DNA of 64,000 nt. Source: Liriodendron chinense. Taxonomy: Eukaryota; Streptophyta; Magnoliopsida; Magnoliales; Magnoliaceae. The notes beneath the pieces are model-generated. The model made no database searches and was not told the DNA's origin. It worked only from the letters and a program-made list of their open reading frames with translations. The stretch's first letter is position 1. The number at the start of each line of letters is the position of its first letter. The stretch is taken from contig ML058550.1 in assembly GCA_003013855.2 (NCBI GenBank), forward strand, positions 1,394,001 through 1,458,000, given 5' to 3'. Below are positions 55,730 to 64,000 of the stretch, piece after piece. Both the position numbers and the translations under genes were made by a program.

Positions 55730-57384
55730 TCACCTTTCCAACTTCGTGTGGCCGAATCGGTTCTGGTAAGCGGATTACATTTTCCTCCACTAGTTGTTCC
55801 ATGATGGGGATCAGATCGGCCATGTCGAAGGTGTACGGGCCGTTGGCTCTTTCTCTCTCGACTATTGTTATTCTTTGAGAAACGTAAGGCCTCTTGCCTT
55901 TGTCTTGGGTAGGCGTTACTTTCATGTCTGTCTTGGGATCTACGGCGGGTCGCTTACGATCTATCATACCTTTGCCTTTGTTTATATTATGCGCTTCTGC
56001 GACCCTTACTCCTTCTCTTCTTTGCCTTTCGGGCCTGAAGTTCACCCGTGCTACGGCTTCTTCTACCAAGTGCGCTTTGGTGGCCAGTTCTCAAAAAGAG
56101 TGAAAACTATTCCCCGATAATCCGTATGATATCATTGGGTCCAGGGCTCGCATACACATCTTCATCTGTTCTTTCTCACTAGGCAACTCTTGGCATTGAG
56201 CAGCTATCGTCCCCCATCGGTCCATGAATTTTTCCACAGGTTCGCCCTGTCTCTATCTGATCAAGGCGAGATCTGTGACTGACGTTTCTCTTTCTATAGA
56301 GAAGAATTTCGAGATAAAACTGTCTCGCATCTGCTCCCACGATCTCACTAATCCGACTGGTAGCGACATGTACCATTGGAAAGCTTTTCCCGTCAGCGAC
56401 GACCCGAATAGCCGTATACAATACTGTGGGACGGCCGATCAATTCCCCAACGCTGTGAGGAAGTGAGTAATATGCTCCTCCGGCGATCCTCTACCGTCGA
56501 ATTTTTCAAAATCCGGACATCTGAAGTTGACCGGAAACGGTATTTCTTCTATCTCCAGTGGGTATGGAACTTGATATTTATACTCGGTTCCTCTTTCCTT
56601 TTCTTTCTCTTGTTGCATGAGACTTGTGATTGTTTGCGATAGTTCCTCTCTCGACATTTGTACAGTCAGGGCTAGTACTCGCTCCGCTGGAACTCTTCTG
56701 GCCTGGGTAAGTTGTTTGGCGTCATCTGGCCCTTCCACTGCCCCTTGGGATTCTTCGACTAATGGGCGTGTAGGTGGTACGAGACTTCTGGTAACATTCT
56801 GAGCTATCAAAGTGGTCAATGCTTCCTGAATTATCCTCATTCGTTCATTCGTTTCCCGATTGGCTTGAACTAATCTGTCGATCTGATCCTGGACTGTAGG
56901 CAGTTCTTCTGCTTCATACGATCCCTCTTCTGCCTCTGCTACTTGAACCATTGCGATCATCACTGGTCGGACCTTCTGAACCTGCCCCTGTCCTAGCTTG
57001 AGAACTGTCATGGGCTTGGAGCTCTTTACAATTGTGGCCCCGATCGACTTACGTGTGACACAGGTGGTCTTGGACAATGGTGGAAACTGTTCAACCGTCA
57101 TCACAGGCACCGAAGACCTGGTTGATGCGACTTGACTGCTGATAGAGATCTGCTGCCCTCTGTTTTGGCTGCCATTGTCTTCTGATCACGGGGCGAAGTC
57201 TTGTAGCATTCGCCTTCTTATGTGCGGCTAAGATGGCTGCTTTCTTCTGCTCTTTCTTCTGTCGGCGCGTTTCGACCAACTGCCATCCTGAGTTGCCAAT
57301 ACTTGTTGTGTTTAGGGTGAAGCGAGGGAAGCTGAAGCCTCCGGTGGCAAGGAAGGTGCACAAACTGTTCATTGAGCATGCCAT
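55701..57384 (-). pseudogene. Element D gag (broken)
   Basis: Four overlapping frames. 57384-57091 has a basic N-part (ETRRQKKEQKKAAILAAHKK). 57110-56439 has the coiled-coil QIDRLVQANRETNERMRIIQ, FRCPDFEKFDGRGSPEEHIT and HFLTALGN. 56440-56100 is the capsid-like stretch, recoverable only by frame changes (FQWYMSLPVG, SVTDLALIR, EPVEKFMDRWGT). 56069-55701 has VEEAVARVNFRPERQRREG and FDMADLIPIMEQLVEENVIR. The block order is that of Tat/Ogre gag. It is clearly inactive. Confidence 0.78.
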
Positions 57385-57747
57385 TTCTTCTGTCTGTCCT
57401 AGTATCTTGCTAATTCTGCTGCGTCATAAAAATCATTAGAACAGTTCACAAGTGCGGTCGGGAGTATGAGCCCATCGATCGCAGTGCATAAACCGACAAA
57501 ATAAGCAAGAAGGAGATAAAATATGTGTAGTTGTGGAAGTTTGTGGGTTCGAAAACCTTTTAAATGCTCATTGCCTTAGACATGAAGGGAAGAACGTTCC
57601 CGTTGAGAGTCGCCAGTTTAACGCCCGAGGGGCGCCGAAACATTACGCCTCGTAATAGCCTTCCTATGCGCAAGTTCGTGTTTGCCAGTAATTGATCTTA
57701 AAGTGTTCCTATATTCATATATAACCAGAGATTCTGGTATAGTTCGA
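57385..57747 (-). other. Leader of element D with a second PBS-like string
   Basis: Between gag and PBS. At 57606-57619 it repeats the 14-base AGAGTCGCCAGTTT that forms the inner part of the true PBS/LTR junction (57756-57769), exactly 150 bp away. Confidence 0.6.
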
Positions 57748-57765
57748 TCCCCAGCAGAGTCGCCA
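57748..57765 (-). promoter_or_regulatory. Primer binding site of element D
   Basis: Minus-strand TGGCGACTCTGCTGGGGA, three bases inside the 5' LTR. This form is usual for Tat/Ogre elements; the exact tRNA was not checked. Confidence 0.8.
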
Positions 57766-57768
57766 GTT

Positions 57769-60223
57769 TGTTGGAACTAGGAAAAATGGACACAAGGGAC
57801 ATTTTCCTCGAAAATGTGGTGTTTTTGTTGTTCTGGGGTTCTGAATAATAGGAACATTCGTATACAATCACAAGCTTTCACAAAAGTACACAAGAGAAAA
57901 GATATCGCAAGGCGAATTTTATTCCAGAGATCCTGAGATCTTGTACATTCCAGGCCTGATCTGGCACGAGCCCTTAATTACATCGAATGATCGATGACCC
58001 TTGATTAAAAGGCAAAAGACTAGTCAGCGGGGACTATGGTCTTAGAGTTCATAGTTGTGGAGACCTGTGTTTGTGTGGTCGTAGAGACCTGTATTTGTAT
58101 GGTCACGGAGACCTGTATTTGTATGGTCGCGGAGACCTGTATTTGTTGTGTTTTGTTATGGACTGATCCCTCTTTGTACGAGTCAGATGTCTATGTCCCA
58201 TGTTTTGACCGGAGATCCGGGCTGAGACTGTCAGGGTTTTTAACTGAGGGGTGCGACTCTGGACCCGCGCCCTTTGCTGGAACGAGTGACCTCGGGAAGA
58301 CCGATCTGCAGTTGTATGTACCTGAGCAGCTCAACCAGCGGATGCCATTTGGATGGGTAGGGCATCGACTGTTCTTGAAGTGTCAGTCTTTAACAAATTG
58401 TGGGTGATAGTTTAGAACTCTCCTGGTATGGTTTATCGTGTTAACCATAGTCCCCTTTGCTTAGTCCGGGCCTGAATCCGGGTCATATTATGATAGTACA
58501 TGTAATGATGATACATCAGTATGGTTCCAGGCGCTGACGGCCTCTTTTCGGGAGAATTGCTCCATTCGTCTCGTCGGATTGGATCAGACTTCGAAGGCTT
58601 GCGTTCTGCTCATTGGGTGGCCCGGATGAGTTATTCGACCTGCTCCGTTGCGTCCGAAACGTTCGAAATACCCAAAATAGGCCCAAATGGGGCTCGAAAA
58701 ACATCATAAAATGAAGATTTGAAGGTGCTGAAATGATCGTTCGAAGTGCTGATTTTTATGATCCGCTGGCCTGATTTTACTGATGCGGCTGGGGCCAGTG
58801 CGTCCAAAAATAATTGTTAAAAATGTTCTATTTTCATGATCCGCTGGGGTATTTTAGTGATGCGCCGGGACCAGTGCGTCCTAAAATAACTTTTATTTCG
58901 GAATGTGTATTTTTCTGATCCGCTGGAGTATTTTAGTGACGCGCCGGGACCAGTGCATCCTTAAAATGTTTAGCTTTGGGATACTGATTTATTTGATCCG
59001 CTGGCCCATTTTGCGATGCGTTGGAGCATTTTCGTGATGCGCTGGGGCCAGTGCGTCGATAAAAGTAAGCTTGTTCAACATATTTCGTGATGTGCGACCA
59101 CACTTTATATTTTATGTTCTCCACCAGACCTGCTGCGGTCGGAAGTGGGATTCTGGCGAGGGATTCAGGCAAGCTCGAAAACCTAAAGCTCTCTCCTTCT
59201 CTCGATCGATTCCTCTCTCTCTTGCTCTCTGATTCTCTCGATTATTCTCCAAATGAGGGGGGGGGTATTTACAGTCGAAGTCGGCCAATAGGAGACCGCC
59301 ATGCGTAGTGCGTCGAGAAAGTGGGTTGGTGCGCCTAGAACTGCTCATAAGTAGGGAACTACTCGCGACAAGCTGCTCGCATTTTAAGACGTAACGCCCT
59401 TTAACGGCTACGGGAAGGACTGCTCGCAGGATCAGGACGTCGTGATGATATACAATCACCGCTATTGTGACTATAACACTGAATTTCATGATGCGCTGGG
59501 CAATGAATTGGACGCGCTAACCTACTCGTGTTTTTGCGAAATTGGGTTTTGCGAAACGAAGGGCTTGCGGGGCCCGCTTTGCGATGGAAGTCGATGCACT
59601 GGCCCTATTTCTTCATGGTTGAGGTAACCCTCCCAAATTTGTAGGGTTCTGATCATGATGACCGGTGGGGTCCACCACTGGCTAAATTTTCCATTTTGGT
59701 CTGTTGTAGACAAATTTGGCCTTTAAAGAGAAGTGAGGAATCGCGGTCGCATCTCCAAAATGCGACCAGTCCTGCTCGTGCTCGACGAAAGAGGTCGCAT
59801 TTCCAAAATGCGACCACCCCGGCTCGCGCTCGACGAAAGGGGTCGTATCTCCAAAATGCGACCAGCCCGGCTCCTGCTCGACGAAAGGGGTCGCATCTCC
59901 GAAATGCGACCACCCCGGCTCGCGCTCGACGAAAGGGGTCGCATCTCCGAAATGCGACCAGCCCGGCTTGTTTATCGTCGAAGGGGTAGCACCCAGAATG
60001 CGAGCACTCTCGATATGAGCAGCTCCCGACATATGAGCGGTCGTGGTTTCTGGTCTCGGGCATGGATGGTCCTCATCTCAGGCGAACGTCTGGAGGACTC
60101 TGTTACAAAATTCGACGTGATTTTCGCCGCGATTTTTGATGCACTGGCCCTAAATCTAATTAGGTGACGATTTAGGCACTCATAATCATTATTTCGAAGA
60201 CCGTGACTTTTGGGACCCCAACA
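57769..60223 (-). repeat. Element D 5' LTR (2455 bp)
   Basis: Right copy, TGTTGGAACTAGG...GGGACCCCAACA. It has the same parts as the left copy: GCTGG array at about 58758-59060, TATA-like CTGTAAATACC (59265-59275, one change from the left copy), and hairpin array 59745-59959 with five full units. It lacks the long CT run of the left copy. About 111 bp longer overall. Confidence 0.9.
59745..59959. repeat. GGTCGCAT...ATGCGACC hairpin array, right LTR of D
   Basis: Five 48-bp units at 59745, 59793, 59841, 59889 and 59937, then a degenerate one near 59984. There are two units (96 bp) more than in the left LTR. Confidence 0.88.
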
Positions 60224-60620
60224 ATTAGATAGTTACATTTTCTTGTTAATCATGTTCCTAAGCATGCTCCATGTTTTATATGATCATGCACCCTATACCC
60301 TCCTTGTTAGCATGTGCTTATAGTTATAACTGCAACATACTATCTACTCTTACCTTAACCTTATTGATATATCATTAAGGGGGAGTAAATAGTTTGTCAA
60401 TTGCTGACAAAAAGGGGGAGAAAGATCAAGTCCCACCAAAACTAGTTTGCTATGTTTTGTAATGCAAGGATTAACAGGTTATGGGGGAGCAAATTGAAGA
60501 TGAGCTGCTTAGTTAGACATGTCAAGAGTCCTGTATTTAATTCATTATCAATGTAATCTCTTGTTCATGTATTTGTTTTGGTAGGATTGGTTTTTGTAAG
60601 TGATTGACAAAGGGGGAGAT
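60224..60620 (+). other. Non-coding interior of E, right of D, with purine tracts and PPT
   Basis: No pol sequence. Purine-rich strings AAGGGGGAG (60377), AAAGGGGGAGAAAG (60410) and GGGGGAG (60483) precede the true PPT AAAGGGGGAGAT at 60609-60620, which abuts the LTR start TGTTAGTGC. Confidence 0.75.
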
Positions 60621-62536
60621 TGTTAGTGCACTTTTTCGTGACATACTACTGCACCTTGTTTGTCAATTACTTAGGTCAGTGAGTCTAGTGTCCGTTGTGC
60701 TTAATGAAGACGAACACCGAAGACTCAAGATGGACCGGCTGCATCAAGAAAGAAGAAACAGGTAAAAGTGATGCCTTGGTGTGCCTTGCCTTGATCCTAC
60801 CCAAAACCATAACCTCTTAGATAACTTGCACCAACTAGGTATACCTTTAGTCATCATCATTAGTCTTAGAACTCCATGAAAAACATGATAAGTTAGACTA
60901 ATTAAAGAGGTGGAAGCTGTTGTAATCGAAACAGCTCAAACAGCAGTTTCCGATTGATCTCCGATCAATCGGACATTGGCTACGATAGGACTCCGATCAA
61001 TCGGACAGAGGTTCCGATCAATCGGAATTTGTTCTAGGAAAATTTGAAAATCCTATGGACAAATTTTCGATCAATCGAACATACTTCCGATCCATCGGAA
61101 GGGGTCCGTCCGATCAATCGGACAGTGATCCGATCAATCGAAATATCTTCCAGAGATTTCACTGGATAAATTTTCGATCAATCGGACATGTCTCTGATCA
61201 ATCGGACTGGTCTCCGATCAATCGGACCTTTTTTTTACCGTTCGAAGAAAATCTATTTAAGATGGGAGATTCGTTTTTGAGCTTAAGAGAGGGAATTTTG
61301 AGGAGATAGAAGCCACCATTGCTAGAGACCATCAGAGGCTCTATCCCAAACCTATAGCAAGCTATTCTCCTTGTGTTTTCATCACAAACTTGGGCCATTC
61401 AATGGCATCTTGAGAATGGACTTGTTCCCTCTTGATTCCTAGGGTTTAGACACCTTGATGATAGTTAAATCCCTTATCTAAACACCACCTAGGAGTCCAT
61501 ATAGGTGTATTCCTCTAGGAAACCCATTTCCTACCATTTGTAGAGGTTTCACCATTCCCTAGCACCTTGGGCATCTCCAATGGAGCATCACAAGCAAGGT
61601 AGCTGATCTCGGAGCTGAAGCCTTAGCAAAGCAGCGGCGTAAAAGATCGGGGGAGCACAAGGGGAACTGATTCAAGCACGGGAGAGCGAGAAGAAGCAAC
61701 CCAAAGCGGAGCTACAAAGGGGCTCAATCTGACAAGTAAGGTTGTCTTGTTACGAGTCCATCCACTCAATTTCCTGTGGGAGTTTAGTGTAGAGTTTGTT
61801 TAACAAACTCGAACTAGGGTCGTTTGTCGATCATTGGCCTATTTGTCGGCCTAAATTTAGGGACAACAGCCATTCCTTGGCTCATTAGTTGGCCTAAACA
61901 GAGTCTCCAAGGGGGATCCACCAACACGGGTGCAAACGTGTAGGTTGAGAGGAACCTGTAAACTCCCCAGTTGGGTGGATCCGAGTTAAAACACCTTGGT
62001 TGGGAGGAACCATATTTAAACTCCCCAATGAATGCCGGTGTGCTCAAAGGGGTTGAGTACTTGAACCGGGAGTGGAGTAGACAAGTAGTCGAACTACTAT
62101 ACATCCTTGTATTTTTTATTGTTCTTAAGCACATTTCTCTTTATGCATTGCAGTTTAACTTGTTAATTATGAATGCTTAGTTAGGAATGTATGCTAGGCA
62201 CTTGATAGGCACATACACACACACATGATGTACTTTCACTCCTCATGTAGACTTGAGCTTTTGTTGATCCATCCTCTATAGTCTACATGTGTTGAATAGA
62301 TTAGGTTATTATTGCATATATCATTTACTAGTCTTTTGATTGGACCCACTTAGGCTTGGAAGCCGAAGTGTTAACTGCTTATGTAGTTTAATTTGCTAAA
62401 TTTGTTAAGTAGGCGAAAAGTTTTAAAAAGGTCCTTATCCCCCCTTCTTATTGGTTTAGCCATAATCCTAGTTGCTCCTTAAGCTTCTGCACGTGTATGC
62501 ATAGGGTGTCATGTTAGATTACCCGACGCAATTTCA
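60621..62536 (+). repeat. Element E 3' LTR (1916 bp)
   Basis: TGTTAGTGCA...GCAATTTCA. It contains ten CGATCAATCG-type motifs (about 60959-61225), most with both CpGs kept. A TATA-like TATTTAAG at 61254-61261 lies about 29 bp after the array. It keeps the segments lost from the 5' LTR near 34188 and 34620, but lacks about 30 bp (one motif and GATACGCGAATC) present there. Confidence 0.88.
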
Positions 62537-64000
62537 CGAGTTGGGCCCTGCTTGGACAGCGCCCACTGTGTGGTCCCCACGAGTTCCGGATCAAGTTGAT
62601 GTTGTATTCTGCCTTCATCCTGGCCACGTGTAGCCAGAGAGCAGGTCACGTGTGACCCTGCCCAGATTGAGCGGCAAATAAACATCGCAGATGGGCCCAG
62701 GGAAGTTTTAATGGTGGACGTCACTATTCCCACTGTTCTCTGTGGTGTGGCCCACCTGAGACTTGGATATGCCTCATTCTTAGGCCCATGTCCGAAAATG
62801 ATCTGGCAAAGCAGATGAACGATTTGGATAAAACCAATACATCATGGTGGGGTCCCCGAGTAGGGCCCTCTAGTTAATGCCCAAGGGGCTTCCGCCCTCA
62901 CGCTGCTAGGCAGCAGCGTCCTCTGGACGCCGTCTGTCCAGTGGCTTCTTTCTTTTCTTTTCTTTCTCTTTTTTTTCCCTACACGATGGGGCCCACATGG
63001 GAAATCCAATTCGTCCATCAGATTGGCCAGGTTAATGTGGGCCTAACGAGCCCTGATTTGGGCAGATTTTGTTGTATAGGAACATGATAGTGGGCCTTGG
63101 AAAGGTTTCAACAGTCTGAATTATTTCTACCGGCACGGCCCACTTGAAATCTGGGTCTTCTTCATTTTTCGGCCCTTAGCCTGAAATGATATGGAGAGCT
63201 CAATGGACGGCGTGGATATAACATAGTGGTTCCCACATGTGGGGCCATTTTCAAGCCTAAAATCACTTTATGTCTCAACAATGCCACACTCCAGCAACTT
63301 CTTTTTTTTATTAATTTATTATTATGCTTTTCTTTTTTAAATAACAAAGAGGTGGGGTCCATGCGATAAATCCAGTCCATCCACCAGGTTGGCCATCTTA
63401 TAGTGGGCCTAGTGAGTACAAATTTGAACAGGTTTTGTAGCATACACACATCAAAGTGGCCTTAGAAGGTTTCAACAGTCGCCATTATTTTCTTTAGTAT
63501 GGCCCACTTGAGATTTAGATCTTAATGATTTTTGTGGCCAAGGTCTAAAATGGCCTAGGAAGACAGATGAATGGCATGGATTAGTCACATACATCAAGTT
63601 GGGGTCTGCAAGTATGGCCTCCCAAATTGCATAAACAACGTAAATAAAACACACAAACTTCACATAGACATGCACATTAAACAAGCCTCATCTTGGACTT
63701 GTGTCCTCAATGATCCAGCAATATGGTTGAAGTGCGTGGATACATTACACTTAAGTGGGGTCCACATATGTGGCCCACCCATCTCCTTAAAATGGGTAAT
63801 CAAGTGACATCCACACCATCAAAATGGTGGGCCTCACTCGATCACTTGCTTCTACACGAAACCTAAGGGAAAGGGATGCAATCACAATGACGTTGAACGA
63901 TTGGATCGGGTTGGATAGTTGATCGGACGGCTTGATGGGGTGGATCTCCCCCTTTAATCACTTAAGCTCACAAATACTCTCTCTTGTCTCTCCAGCCTCA
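62537..64000 (-). mobile_element. Long LTR-like element G, right part (continues beyond window)
   Basis: It resumes with CGAGTTGGGCCC, continuing the DNA left of E. It has three more GGGCCCACC-type modules, a hairpin linker CGCTGCTAGGCAGCAGCG (62902-62919) near GGACGCC-CGTCTGTCC, and at the window end a CT-rich run (63977-63994), which in minus sense is the GA tract expected after an LTR promoter. The layout mirrors F in reverse. No gene. Confidence 0.55.

Larger units (their letters stand above)
36981..60223 (-). mobile_element. Tat-lineage Ty3/gypsy giant D with antisense genes
   Basis: TGTTGG...CCAACA termini, LTRs at 36981-39324 and 57769-60223, target duplication ATTAG (36976-36980 and 60224-60228). 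Minus-strand order: 5' LTR, PBS 57748-57765, leader, gag, protease, RT, dual RNase H, integrase, then about 6.7 kb holding plus-strand genes, PPT and 3' LTR. The archaeal-type second RNase H and the protease/RT style mark the Tat (Ogre/Retand-like) group. Excluding solo LTR F it is about 19 kb, within the range of Tat giants. All genes are broken. Confidence 0.9.
33540..62536 (+). mobile_element. Ty1/copia-type gag-only retrotransposon E (TR-GAG-like), host of element D
   Basis: LTRs at 33540-35381 and 60621-62536, PBS at 35384, gag at 35456-36556 and PPT at 60609-60620. The interior holds no protease, integrase or RT on either side of the inserted element D (36981-60223, with ATTAG duplicated). 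Without D it is about 5.75 kb. Both flanks show CGAG (33536-33539 and 62537-62540); a fifth base is ambiguous because the LTR ends in A. The gag-only structure matches terminal-repeat elements with a GAG domain (TR-GAG), which depend on another element for pol. Confidence 0.85.

Noticed and set aside
59745..59959. CRISPR-like look: a 23-bp dyad repeat with about 25-bp spacers
   Set aside because: The spacers are near-identical to each other, the array is inside both LTRs of a plant retrotransposon, and no cas genes exist here. It is an LTR tandem repeat.

Overview
The window is plant nuclear DNA. The evidence is a spliced cell-wall-invertase gene end, plant-type Ty3/gypsy (Athila, Tat and chromovirus-like) and Ty1/copia retroelements, plant tRNA primer sites, and no prokaryotic gene. 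Repeated GGGCCCACC/TGATGT/TCCATCC modules recall repeats I associate with magnoliid or other early-diverging angiosperm genomes; that placement is a weak inference.

Layout. 1-2093 (+): last three exons of a GH32 acid invertase, the only host gene recognised. 2094-4925: non-coding. 4926-16185 (-): Athila-like element A with a full 3' LTR, decayed gag-pol and a 5' LTR that has lost its outer part. 16186-20924 (-): second Athila-like element B, only its 5' half (5' LTR, PBS, gag, protease), fused to A at 16185/16186 by a deletion. 20925-23249 (-): LTR-like block H. 23250-24400: a degenerate minisatellite holding a tRNA-derived SINE. About 24400-29528 (-): gypsy element C, 3' side only.

From 29529 to the window end is a nest. 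A very long LTR-like element G (29529-33539 and 62537-64000, -) is inserted in the gag of C. Copia element E (33540-62536, +) is inserted in G; it has LTRs, PBS, gag and PPT but no pol. The Tat-lineage giant D (36981-60223, -, TSD ATTAG) is inserted in E. A 4.3 kb solo LTR F (47628-51914, TSD GAAAC) is inserted in the RNase H/integrase junction of D. The insertion order is therefore C, G, E, D, F.

Most striking: (1) element D carries, on the strand opposite to gag-pol, a decayed intron-containing gene with a plant-mobile-domain-like core (41569-45740) and a second unrecognised gene (40551-41176) before it. (2) Five unrelated elements (A-E) each carry a private array of short inverted-repeat motifs upstream of the LTR TATA box, with a different motif in each family but the same layout. 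All element genes are broken by stops, frameshifts or catalytic-residue changes, many of them C-to-T or G-to-A. No element looks autonomous now.
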